From: Planctomycetaceae bacterium
Lineage (GTDB): Bacteria > Planctomycetota > Planctomycetia > Planctomycetales > Planctomycetaceae
Assembly: GCA_020426505.1 (NCBI GenBank)
Contig: JAGQPX010000173.1
Coordinates: 16,841-80,840 of the forward strand
Reading direction: 5' to 3'
DNA: 64,000 nt
In this document: positions 16,092 through 24,456 of the stretch, piece after piece
Position numbering within the stretch: position 1 is the first letter of the stretch
Layout: each line of letters starts with the position of its first letter
Translations under genes and position numbers: made by a program
The notes under the pieces: generated by a model
Seen by the model: only the letters and a program-made list of their open reading frames with translations
Told to the model about the DNA's origin: nothing
Database searches by the model: none

Positions 16092-17396
16092 TCAGCGTTG
16101 ATCGTCCGGCGTCCCAACGATGAGGGCTGCGTAATGGCTGGGCCAGCTGCGTTCGATCAGCAAGGCGTGTCGCAGCGGTTGTCCGTCGAGTGGTTCGCGG
16201 ACGAAGTTCAGGTCGAACGCGGGGTCCGGCGTGGTGAGATTCGCGATGGGTGGAATGATCCCGGTTCGCAACACCTCCAGAACAGCCGCTGTCTCGACGC
16301 TTGATGAGGCATTCGCCATGAAACCAGTCGTCGATTTGATCGTGGTCGCGGGGATCGTGCAAGCGCGTTCGCCGAGGGCTGCTTGAAGTCCTTGCACCTC
16401 AATGCGATCCCCCTGCTCTGTTGCGTCACCGTGCAGGTGCATGAGGTCGATGTCTGCGGGAGTGAGGTTGGCGACATCCAGTGCGCGGCGGACACAGGCG
16501 GTCACTGCGGCGGCACATCCATGCGGATCGAATGACGGGACGCCGGTTGCTGCGCCAAAGCCGAGGATCTCGCCGAGAACGTTTGCTCCCCGCTGGAGTG
16601 CTCGTTCGAGCGTTTCGAGAACAAACAGAGCGGCCCCTTCGCCCACGACGCTTCCCGTGCGTGTCACATCGAACGGGCGATGGACAGTGGACGGGTCGTC
16701 GGTCGACGAGGAGAGGACGCCGGTATAATGCTCGTGAGCAATTCCCGTCCAGAGAATCCATGAATCGAATGCCCCGGCGAGGATGAGATCGGCCTCATCA
16801 TTTCGCAGCGACCACATCGCTTCGCCGATCGCGTGAAACCCGCCGGTGCCGAGACACAGCAGGTTATGGTTTACCCCTTGCAGAACGTGTTCGTGCGCGA
16901 TGTGGTACAGGCCCGCATTGGCCAGTCCTTCGATGATCGTTTGAGGTGGGATGCGTCGCATCCCCTCTTCCATAAACAACGCACGATCGATCGTGCCCCC
17001 GCCAGTGCACACCTCCAGGGCATCATTGAAGTTCGAGTGACAGAACCCTTCTTTCCGAACACCAATCGCGATGCCGGCCCGTGCCGGATCGTAGTCCTCA
17101 TTCGATAACCCGGCATCAGCGAAGGCCGAGGCGGAGGCGACGACTCCGAAATCTTCTCCTCTCATCAGCAGTCGCAGCAGTTTGCGATTCCGGATCTCCT
17201 GACGAGGCTCGAAGTCCGCGACCTCGCAGCCGATCGAGACCGGAAGATTCGAAGCATCGAACTTCGAGATCGTCGCAGCGGCAGACCGGCCGCTCATCCA
17301 GCGTGAATGGATGTCCGGCGTGTTGCGGCCCAGAGGCGTGACGAGGCCCTGTCCCGTCACGACCACGCGAGTCGAGTTGTCGTTGGATTGACTCAT
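16092..17396 (-). CDS. Degenerate ketosynthase, chain-length-factor-like (KS-beta)
   Basis: The 434-residue thiolase-fold protein aligns with its upstream neighbour over its whole length. The nucleophile region reads NLLCLGTGGFHAIG: counting back from the conserved AGAFDS block, the position of the catalytic Cys is Gly183. The first active-site His region is kept (HLHGDATEQGD), but the second is KSTTGF, with Phe replacing His. With two catalytic residues lost it cannot condense by the usual mechanism, so it probably sets chain length or stabilises the partner, as chain-length factors do. Its ATG overlaps the catalytic KS gene's stop by four bases, implying equal synthesis. No ACP gene adjoins. 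Confidence 0.82.
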   Translation of the reverse strand: MSQSNDNSTRVVVTGQGLVTPLGRNTPDIHSRWMSGRSAAATISKFDASNLPVSIGCEVADFEPRQEIRNRKLLRLLMRGEDFGVVASASAFADAGLSNEDYDPARAGIAIGVRKEGFCHSNFNDALEVCTGGGTIDRALFMEEGMRRIPPQTIIEGLANAGLYHIAHEHVLQGVNHNLLCLGTGGFHAIGEAMWSLRNDEADLILAGAFDSWILWTGIAHEHYTGVLSSSTDDPSTVHRPFDVTRTGSVVGEGAALFVLETLERALQRGANVLGEILGFGAATGVPSFDPHGCAAAVTACVRRALDVANLTPADIDLMHLHGDATEQGDRIEVQGLQAALGERACTIPATTIKSTTGFMANASSSVETAAVLEVLRTGIIPPIANLTTPDPAFDLNFVREPLDGQPLRHALLIERSWPSHYAALIVGTPDDQR

Positions 17397-18679
17397 GTCA
17401 GCGAACCATCAAACCGGCGAAAGACGATTGACGCGTTGTTTCCTCCGAAGGCGAACGAATTTGACAGCACCGTGTTGATCGGCATCGGTCGTGCTTCGTT
17501 CGGCACGTAGTCGAGATCGCACTGAGGGTCGGGTTGTTCGTAATTCGTCGTGGGAGGTGCCACGTTGTCCCGAATGGCCAGCACGGAAAAGACCGCCTCC
17601 AGAGCACCGGCCGCGTGCACGAGATGTCCGGTCATCGACTTTGTCGAACTGACTGCGACGTTGTTCGCGTGCTCACCGAGCGCGAGCCGGATGGCGAGTG
17701 TCTCGCTGAGGTCGTTCGCCTTTGTGGAAGTGCCATGCGCATTGATGTAGTCAATGTCGACCGTGTTGACTCCAGCATCACGCGCTGCGAACGACATCGC
17801 ACGGGCGGGATGACTGCCGTCTTTGGAGGTGTCGGTGATGTGCTCGGTCGTCATACTGGTTCCGAAGCCGGCCAGTTCCGCGTAGATGTTCGCACCGCGT
17901 CGACGAGCATGCTCCAGCTCTTCGAGCACAAGAATGGCTGCCCCTTCGCCGATGATGAAGCCGTTCCGCCGCTGATCGAACGGACAACAGGCGCGTTCCG
18001 GCTCGTCATTGTTGGTTGAAAGGGCTCCCAGCAATGCGAAGCAAATGATCGTGACCTCATGCACCATGCTGTCGAACCCGCCTGCGAGCATCACGTCGGC
18101 ATCGCCCCGCTGAATCGCACGTAGTGCCGTTCCGACCGCCTGGGTCCCCGCTGCACAGGCCGTACTGACAAGAAACGTCGGCCCACCGCATCCCCAGCGA
18201 TCGCTGATCGTGCGCGGTACGACCACTTGCGGCAGTCGCAGTTCGAGTTCCGCGTCGAAAGTCGGATACAACGGCGGGTCGTGAAGGTCGATCAGCTGTC
18301 GCCAGTGGTCCGTCTGACCGAGCGTCAACATGTTCGACAGACAGCCGAACGAGATTCCCAGGCGATCATGCGGAACGTCACCTGCGGTCAATCCACTGTC
18401 TTGCATCGCTTCGTAGGTCGCTGCGACGCAGAGCCGATTCATCCGCGGGAGTATTGGAGTGAGATCCGCGACGGAAGGATCTTCGACGCGTGAGTAGTCG
18501 AAGCCCTGAACCTCGCCTGCGATCTGGACCGGCCAATGCGTCGGATCGAACAGCGTGATCGGACCGATGCCGTTGCGTCCACTGGTCACTCCGTCCCATG
18601 TCGATGCGACGTCGGTCCCCAACGGACTGACGGCTCCCAACCCGGTAACGACGACCCTGCGAGAATGACCCACACCCAT
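17393..18679 (-). CDS. Catalytic beta-ketoacyl synthase (FabF/KS-alpha type)
   Basis: The 428-residue enzyme keeps the full triad: STACAAG (Cys175), NAHGTST (His315) and KSMTGH (His352). It resembles FabF-type elongating ketosynthases, which condense malonyl-ACP with an acyl primer. It is coupled by overlap to the inactive KS downstream; such an active/inactive pair is the hallmark of type II polyketide, aryl-polyene and some unusual fatty-acid systems. The surrounding genes (hemL, cytochrome) give no pathway clue, and no ACP, dehydratase or reductase is next to it. ATG 18679 has no clear ribosome-binding site. Confidence 0.9.
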   Translation of the reverse strand: MGVGHSRRVVVTGLGAVSPLGTDVASTWDGVTSGRNGIGPITLFDPTHWPVQIAGEVQGFDYSRVEDPSVADLTPILPRMNRLCVAATYEAMQDSGLTAGDVPHDRLGISFGCLSNMLTLGQTDHWRQLIDLHDPPLYPTFDAELELRLPQVVVPRTISDRWGCGGPTFLVSTACAAGTQAVGTALRAIQRGDADVMLAGGFDSMVHEVTIICFALLGALSTNNDEPERACCPFDQRRNGFIIGEGAAILVLEELEHARRRGANIYAELAGFGTSMTTEHITDTSKDGSHPARAMSFAARDAGVNTVDIDYINAHGTSTKANDLSETLAIRLALGEHANNVAVSSTKSMTGHLVHAAGALEAVFSVLAIRDNVAPPTTNYEQPDPQCDLDYVPNEARPMPINTVLSNSFAFGGNNASIVFRRFDGSLT

Positions 18680-18917
18680 AATATTACGATGTCAGATTGA
18701 AGCTCGATGCGATGACGAGAGAACCGATCGAGAACCCCTGATGTCAGACGTAGAAAAACCCGTACAAACGGCTCGACGGGATGATTGCCAGTCCCTTCTA
18801 TACTGTCGGGGCGCTTCAGCAGTCGCAACGGGGAAATCACGAATGTGACGTGCGACATCGACCGATTTCGGCGGGGAATGGATCACCAATCCTACAATCG
18901 CGACGATCGGAGCCGAT

Positions 18918-21473
18918 TCACTCCTTGGTGATCGTCTCATCGAGGTTCAGCAGGGCGTTCGCCACGGAAATCCATGCAGCGGCTTCCGTTGCGACGGCCA
19001 GGTCTTCGGTCACCTCGGCTGAAGACTCCGCTCCCTGTTTTGATCGCTGTCGCGACAGCTCAGCCTCGTACAGCTGATGCAGGATGCTGACCTCGTCGCT
19101 CGACGGCTGCCTTGCGACCGATCGGCGGAACCCGTACTCGATCCGCGCTCGATCATCCTCATCGGGCAGGTCGTGCAGCATGTGTTCGGCCAGAGCAGCC
19201 GCCATCTCGTAATACGCCGGATCATTGAGAAGCGTGAGTGCCTGCAGCGGCGTGTTGGTGACCGAACGCTTCACACACGAAGCGGCCCGGTCCGGGGCGT
19301 CGAAATTCACAAAGCTGGGGTAAGGAGCACTGCGCCGCCAGATGACATACAGCCCGCGACGGAAGCGGTCCTCATCCGTGTCTGTGTCGTAGACGGGCGG
19401 ATTGCGACCTGCGTGTCGCCAGATGTTCGGCGGCTGCGGCGGATAGACAGGAGGACCGCCGAGACGATCTGTCAACAATCCGGCGACCGCGAGCGCATTG
19501 TCCCGGATCGTCTCTGCCGGAAGCCGGAATCGCGGTCCACGTGCGAGCCATTTGTTGGCAGGGTCAAACTCGAGTTGCTCAGGGGAGATGCTGGAGTCCT
19601 GCTGGTACGTCGCTGACATCACAATGGCGCGATGGATGTGTTTCATGGACCATCCGTTTTCCATGAACTCGACCGCCAGCCAGTCGAGCAACTGCGGATG
19701 CGTCGGTCGTGCGCCCTGAACGCCAAAGTCCTCGACCGTCTCGACAATGCCTCGGCCGAACATCTCCGCCCACCAGCGATTCACGGTCACTCGAGCCACG
19801 AGTGGATTCTCCTCGGACACCAGCCATCGTGCCATCGCCAGACGGTCGGAACGTTCATCATCGCTTCCGCTCGTCTCCATCTTGTGCAGCACGGCGGGAG
19901 TCATCGGCTTGACCTCGACTCCCCGGTCGAGGAAGTTCCCACGTTTGAAGATCGCCGTCATTCGCGGCTCGTCCTGCTCGATCATCACAAGCGTCGTTGA
20001 GGGCCCGACCTTCTCGAGTTGTGTCTCGACGCTTTCCAGTTGCTTGTTGAGTTTGGTCAGCTCGGCGTCAAGCGTCAGGTAATGTTCGAAGAGCTGTTTT
20101 CGGTCCTCGTCGGTTCGTTCGTCGACCGGCTTGGTGATGAGTTCGCGAATCCCGTCCGGTAACTCGGCGTTCTCATCCGGTTGCCACTCGGTGAAGGACT
20201 CTTCCAGTTGTTGACGACGTTCGTCGACACGTTTGCGAACCGCCTCGACTTCCTCTTTCAGTCGGGTCTGCTCCCTGCGTTGCTCCTCCGTCCAGGGGAG
20301 TTCCATCTCCGGCCCAGCTGTGTCGTAAGAGACTCCTTTGTCGTCGGTGAGTTTGACCTCCAACGGCGTGTTATTGAAGAAGGCGAACAGCTGATAGTAG
20401 TCTTGCTGTGTGAACGGGTCGTACTTGTGATTGTGACACTGAGCACATTCGAGCGTCGTCCCCAGCCAGACGGTCCCAGTCGTGTTCACGCGATCAACGA
20501 TCTGATTCGTCCGGTTCTCCTCCGGGTCGACACCCGCTTCGACGTTGCACGTGGTGCAGCGATGGAACCCGGTCGCGATCTTCTGCTGCATGGTGGCATC
20601 CGGCAGGAGGTCGCCCGCAATCTGTTCGATCGTGTATTGATCAAAAGGCATGTCTGCATTGAGGGCAGCGACGACCCAGTCGCGGTAAGCCCACATCTCG
20701 CGGTACTGGTCCGCCTGAAAACCGTTTGAGTCTGCGTACCTCGCGAGGTCGAGCCAGCTGCGCGCCCACTTCTCGCCATAGCGGGGCGAGTCGAGGAGTC
20801 GATCCACGATTTGCTCGTAATGGGCAGGCGACGGATCATCGAGAAACGCATCCACCTCAGCGACTGATGGCGGCAGACCGATCAGATCGAGATAAACCCG
20901 CCTCAGCAGCGTCGCCGGTTCCGTGGAGGGAGACGGAGTCACCGGCGGATCGTGGGCCTCCAGTCGATGCAGTACGAAGGTGTCGAGTTCGTTACGCACC
21001 CATGCTCGTTGCGTGACCTCAGGCAACGTCGGACGAACCGGTTTGAGATACGCCCAATGTTTGACTTGCTCCTTCGTCGCCGTCCAGGGGACCCCGGCAT
21101 CGATCCAGTGTTTGAGCAACTCAACTTCGTCCGCGGCCAACGGCTCTCCATCCGGCGGCATCCGTTCGTCACCCTCGATCGTGACGCGACGCACAAGTTC
21201 GCTTTGATCACTCTTCCCCTCGACAACTGCTGAGACCCCGGAGTCGTTGAGTTGCAGGACGTTCGCACGGCTGGTCAGTCGCAGTCCGCCTTCCGGCTCG
21301 GTGTCGCCATGACACTCCAGACAACGGTTCGCAAAGAGTTGCTGAACCGCAGCAGCAATCGCGGATTCGTCGAAAGTCTCGCCCGTCTGCGACATGCGAT
21401 CATCGGCCCGTCCGTCAGCAACGGCGAGACAACCCGCGATGAATCCAGCAATCACCACACAACGACGATTCAC
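18918..21473 (-). CDS. PSD1-type planctomycete c-type cytochrome (DUF1549/DUF1553)
   Basis: The 851-residue protein has a signal peptide (residues 1-23) and then a PSC1 cytochrome domain with CLECH (51-55) and a distal MPPDG (Met ligand). The middle is DUF1549 (RRVYLDLIGLPPSVAEVDAFL, then ARYADSNGFQADQ, CTTCNVEAGVDPEENR and ECAQCHNHKYDPF), followed by a coiled-coil segment and DUF1553 (MARWLVSEENPLVARV, NRWW). In planctomycetes such genes usually pair with a DUF1501 sulfatase-like partner; none is adjacent here. The extracytoplasmic function is unknown, though electron transfer to polymer breakdown is often proposed. Confidence 0.92.
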   Translation of the reverse strand: MNRRCVVIAGFIAGCLAVADGRADDRMSQTGETFDESAIAAAVQQLFANRCLECHGDTEPEGGLRLTSRANVLQLNDSGVSAVVEGKSDQSELVRRVTIEGDERMPPDGEPLAADEVELLKHWIDAGVPWTATKEQVKHWAYLKPVRPTLPEVTQRAWVRNELDTFVLHRLEAHDPPVTPSPSTEPATLLRRVYLDLIGLPPSVAEVDAFLDDPSPAHYEQIVDRLLDSPRYGEKWARSWLDLARYADSNGFQADQYREMWAYRDWVVAALNADMPFDQYTIEQIAGDLLPDATMQQKIATGFHRCTTCNVEAGVDPEENRTNQIVDRVNTTGTVWLGTTLECAQCHNHKYDPFTQQDYYQLFAFFNNTPLEVKLTDDKGVSYDTAGPEMELPWTEEQRREQTRLKEEVEAVRKRVDERRQQLEESFTEWQPDENAELPDGIRELITKPVDERTDEDRKQLFEHYLTLDAELTKLNKQLESVETQLEKVGPSTTLVMIEQDEPRMTAIFKRGNFLDRGVEVKPMTPAVLHKMETSGSDDERSDRLAMARWLVSEENPLVARVTVNRWWAEMFGRGIVETVEDFGVQGARPTHPQLLDWLAVEFMENGWSMKHIHRAIVMSATYQQDSSISPEQLEFDPANKWLARGPRFRLPAETIRDNALAVAGLLTDRLGGPPVYPPQPPNIWRHAGRNPPVYDTDTDEDRFRRGLYVIWRRSAPYPSFVNFDAPDRAASCVKRSVTNTPLQALTLLNDPAYYEMAAALAEHMLHDLPDEDDRARIEYGFRRSVARQPSSDEVSILHQLYEAELSRQRSKQGAESSAEVTEDLAVATEAAAWISVANALLNLDETITKE

Positions 21474-21542
21474 GAAAACCTTCCCCCATGGAATCTGTCA
21501 ATCGATCGAATTACGTAGGTTTGAAGCAGGATCAACTTCTCT

Positions 21543-21638
21543 GGGTGGCATGATCTCACGCCGATAGGCGAGTGAGCATGTACTTCGCGCGATCCTCGGA
21601 CATGGCGACCCGGCTATCGCCGTGACACCATGCCACCC
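21543..21638. repeat. Palindromic repeat, family B, intact copy
   Basis: Ends GGGTGGCATG (21543-21552) and CATGCCACCC (21629-21638) are perfect inverted repeats. The core has GTGAGCATGT, ACATGGCGACCCGGCTATC and CCGTGAC. The ends match family A except for one base pair, but the core is unrelated to it. Confidence 0.85.
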
Positions 21639-21808
21639 TTCAATCAAACTGACTCATTTAGAAATCGACGCCAGCATTGGCTCGCCTGGCGACGATGCCT
21701 TATCATACTGGTTTAAACGAGGTCACTCCAGTGGCGTCTATGGAAACAACCGTTCTGCGAATGGTCGCCAGACGCCTGAGTCACATCATGTTTGCTGAGG
21801 GTTGAATT

Positions 21809-21890
21809 GACCGATGTGGAACTGGAAAGGGTATCAGGGCCAGAAGCTTCGCTTCTGATTCCTGCTAAGCGTGCCAATTTCACATCGATC
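21809..21890 (+). promoter_or_regulatory. Nested hairpin just upstream of the HEAT/cytochrome operon
   Basis: Outer arms GACCGATGTGGAACTGG (21809-21825) and CCAATTTCACATCGATC (21874-21890) pair with few mismatches. Inside them, CAGAAGC-TTC-GCTTCTG (21841-21857) is a perfect 7-bp hairpin. The structure ends 48 bases before the start codon. It could be a leader structure, attenuator or another small repeat. There is no U-run to mark an intrinsic terminator. Confidence 0.5.
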
Positions 21891-21937
21891 AAGCTGACTC
21901 TCAGTAAACGGTGAAATAGATTCAATGAAATGCCAGT

Positions 21938-23773
21938 ATGTTCAAGATTCCTAACGCAGCGCGGAGGCACAGAGGCACGACGAGTACCGTGTCGAGTTGT
22001 CGGGCTTGCGGAGTTCACTTTCTGGCATTCGCTGTCACGTTTTTGCTGTTGAGGACAAACATTCTCGCCGCTGAGCCTCCGAGTGCAGTGGGTCCGGTGA
22101 TGCGGTTACTGAAGAGTGGGCGTGTGCCTGAGAAACGTTTAGGAGCGATCCTTGAGCAGATCACGCGTCGCGGCAACGAGCATGACCTGGCGTATGTCTA
22201 TCAACTGGCCACTCAACCCGATGGATTCGACACGGAGCTGAAACTGCGGACATTCGAGTTGCTCGCGGAGGCTGCTGCAAAACGGCAGGTCATCCCGGCC
22301 GGCGACCTGAGTGGGATCGCTGATATCATCAGCTCAGACGCGACGAAGGAGTCCGATGAGTTGCGGCTCGTGGCCGTTCGCTTGGCAGGACTGTGGAAAG
22401 TGCCATCGGCCGTTGAGCCACTGAGAACAGTGCTCGCCGATTCCGGTTCGTCTGCGAGGATCCAGCCGGCCGCTCTCGAAGCACTGGCCTCGATTGGCGG
22501 AACGGCGGTCATCAAGTCGCTCGTGGAATTGTCGGGGGAAGGTCACTCGCTGGACATCCGACAGCAGGCGGTTGCCTCCCTTGTGCCGATCGATGTGGAC
22601 AGAGCGTCCGAGCAAGCGGTCGCCCTGTTGAGCCAGTTGGGCGAAGGAGAATCACCGGCACCGATGATCTCGGCTTTCCTGAACGTCCGGAATGCCAGTG
22701 CGATTCTCGCGAACGCCATTGAGCAATCACCGCCGTCGAAGGACGTCGCCATGCTTTCCCTGCGGCACATGTACTCCGTCGGTCGCAGCGACGGCGAACT
22801 GTCGACAGCGTTGGGGAAGATCGCCGGAATCGACGTTGACCCACAGCCGCTTACTCCGGCGCAGGTTACTACCAAGCTCAAGGAGGTCGAGGCGCACGGT
22901 GACGCTCATCGCGGTGAAGCTGTGTTTCGTCGGGCCGACCTGTCCTGTATGAAGTGTCACGCGGTCAGCAAAGCGGGCGGGCAGATTGGTCCCGACCTCA
23001 GCGCGCTCGGTGCCAGTTCGCCGGTTGACTATATCATCAACTCGATCTCAAACCCGGACCAGCAGATCAAAGAGGCGTTTGTCACGCGGGTTGTGATCAC
23101 CGACGAAGGGCTCGTGCATCAAGGGATCGTGGTCGATCGCACCAAAGAGCAACTCGTGCTAAAGGATGCGACCGGGAAACTGGTCACCATTCCAACCGCA
23201 AGCATCGACGAGGAAGTTGAAGGCAAATCGTTGATGCCCAAGGGGCTGATGAAGTTCATGACGGATGCGGAGTTTCTCGATCTCGTGAAGTTCCTCTCGA
23301 TGCTGGGCAAGCCGGGGACGGAGTATGCCATTCGCCAGACCCAACGCGTGCAGCGGTGGCGGGTGATGACGTCCGCGCCCAAGGAATTGGTGAGCGGCCC
23401 CGTCGATGAGACTCTGCTGGAAGATTACCTCGCGGGCAATCCGGCGATGGAGTCGGCGTATTCGCGAGTGAATGGCGAACTGCCACTCGATGAATTGACG
23501 AAGTCCGCCGGGCCAGTGCTGTTCCTGCAGGCGGAATTCGATGTCACGCAGGCGGGCGAGATTGGCGTCAGGCTCGACTCAGCGGAGGGAGTGCAGATGT
23601 GGATCGGCTCGCGCTCGTCCATGGAGCCGGAGTTCACCTTGAGCTTGCCACGCGGGCGACAAACGATCCTGCTGCGAGTCGACAAGGACAAGCGATCATC
23701 GGCTGTGTTGAAACTGGAATTGTTTCGAGTAGACGCTTCGTCTGCCGAGTTCACTGTTATGGATGGTGCCTGA
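21938..23773 (+). CDS. Secreted HEAT-repeat protein with a CxxCH heme site
   Basis: The 611-residue protein has an N-terminal hydrophobic segment (FLAFAVTFLLLRTNILA) that should act as a signal peptide. HEAT-like helical repeats follow (about 60-300), then a cytochrome domain with LSCMKCHAVSK (heme cysteines 337 and 340, His341) and GPDLSALG. This cytochrome form is typical of planctomycete heme-binding proteins that normally carry a sorbosone-dehydrogenase-like propeller in front; that part is absent here. A C-terminal beta-rich segment (LFLQAEFDVTQAGEIGVRL) resembles a carbohydrate-binding sandwich. The first bases of the frame overlap repeat-like sequence, so GTG 21989 is an alternative start. 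Confidence 0.85.
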   Translation: MFKIPNAARRHRGTTSTVSSCRACGVHFLAFAVTFLLLRTNILAAEPPSAVGPVMRLLKSGRVPEKRLGAILEQITRRGNEHDLAYVYQLATQPDGFDTELKLRTFELLAEAAAKRQVIPAGDLSGIADIISSDATKESDELRLVAVRLAGLWKVPSAVEPLRTVLADSGSSARIQPAALEALASIGGTAVIKSLVELSGEGHSLDIRQQAVASLVPIDVDRASEQAVALLSQLGEGESPAPMISAFLNVRNASAILANAIEQSPPSKDVAMLSLRHMYSVGRSDGELSTALGKIAGIDVDPQPLTPAQVTTKLKEVEAHGDAHRGEAVFRRADLSCMKCHAVSKAGGQIGPDLSALGASSPVDYIINSISNPDQQIKEAFVTRVVITDEGLVHQGIVVDRTKEQLVLKDATGKLVTIPTASIDEEVEGKSLMPKGLMKFMTDAEFLDLVKFLSMLGKPGTEYAIRQTQRVQRWRVMTSAPKELVSGPVDETLLEDYLAGNPAMESAYSRVNGELPLDELTKSAGPVLFLQAEFDVTQAGEIGVRLDSAEGVQMWIGSRSSMEPEFTLSLPRGRQTILLRVDKDKRSSAVLKLELFRVDASSAEFTVMDGA

Positions 23774-24402
23774 TGTCGGAGCTTATTGAGACGCTGTTCG
23801 AGCAGTTCGAGGAGCACTGGGTCAAGTTCGTCACTGCGGCTCTGTTCATGGGCGTCGGCTGGTTCTTCGGCAAGCGACGGGCGAAGAGCGAGTGGGCGAA
23901 GAAGGAGTTCCTCGACCGTCTCAACGTGTCGTTGACCTCCATCGACGACGGCACCCTGAAGATTCGCACCATCATCGAGAAGGCGTGTCAGGAGGTGTTC
24001 CTTAACACGGTCGCTGCTGAGGCGATCAACATGGCAGCGAGGCAGTCGACCGAGGAAGACCCGCTGCTACCGCTGGCTGAGGACGACTACTGGTATTACC
24101 TCAACGCTGTCCTCAATGAGATTGCAGAGAAGTTCGCGGAGGGTCAAATTCGGCGTGACCTCGGACTGCCGGTGGAGGTGGGGACGTATCTCATCTGCTT
24201 GACCTGTGAGAAAGCGGGAGCTGTCCGAACACAGAAGGTGCGGGCCATGCTGATCCGCAAATCATTGCTGACGAAACTGCCTGAAAAGACCCCTAAGTTC
24301 GAGAGCCCGAACCATTCGACCCGCTGGGAGACCTTGCAGTTTCTCGCAAAATCCTGGAAGACGGCACCGCACCAGTTTCTGGAAGTCGAGCTTTGCATGT
24401 AG
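23773..24402 (+). CDS. Single-pass membrane protein of unknown function
   Basis: The start codon overlaps the preceding stop (TGATG), so it is translationally coupled to the HEAT/cytochrome gene. A longer frame from 23599 would overlap that gene and is rejected. The 209-residue product has one membrane segment (KFVTAALFMGVGWFFG, about 18-33) and then a charged helical cytoplasmic or periplasmic part with RLNVSLTSIDDGTLKIRTIIEKACQ. Two Cys lie in YLICLTCEKAG. I do not recognise a family. Its job may be tied to the neighbouring cytochromes, but nothing in it shows heme binding. Confidence 0.75.
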   Translation: MSELIETLFEQFEEHWVKFVTAALFMGVGWFFGKRRAKSEWAKKEFLDRLNVSLTSIDDGTLKIRTIIEKACQEVFLNTVAAEAINMAARQSTEEDPLLPLAEDDYWYYLNAVLNEIAEKFAEGQIRRDLGLPVEVGTYLICLTCEKAGAVRTQKVRAMLIRKSLLTKLPEKTPKFESPNHSTRWETLQFLAKSWKTAPHQFLEVELCM

Positions 24403-24456
24403 ACTGATGGAACGACGAGTGAATCCTCAACGATGCGATTGCCGGAGAGCGTGATC

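Larger units (their letters stand above)
21474..21937. other. Divergent region with a repeat and a nested hairpin
   Basis: This 464-base region separates the divergent PSD1 and HEAT/cytochrome genes and must hold both promoters. It contains the family B repeat (21543-21638) and a nested hairpin (21809-21890) close to the start of the rightward operon. I see no open frame with a credible start. Confidence 0.5.
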
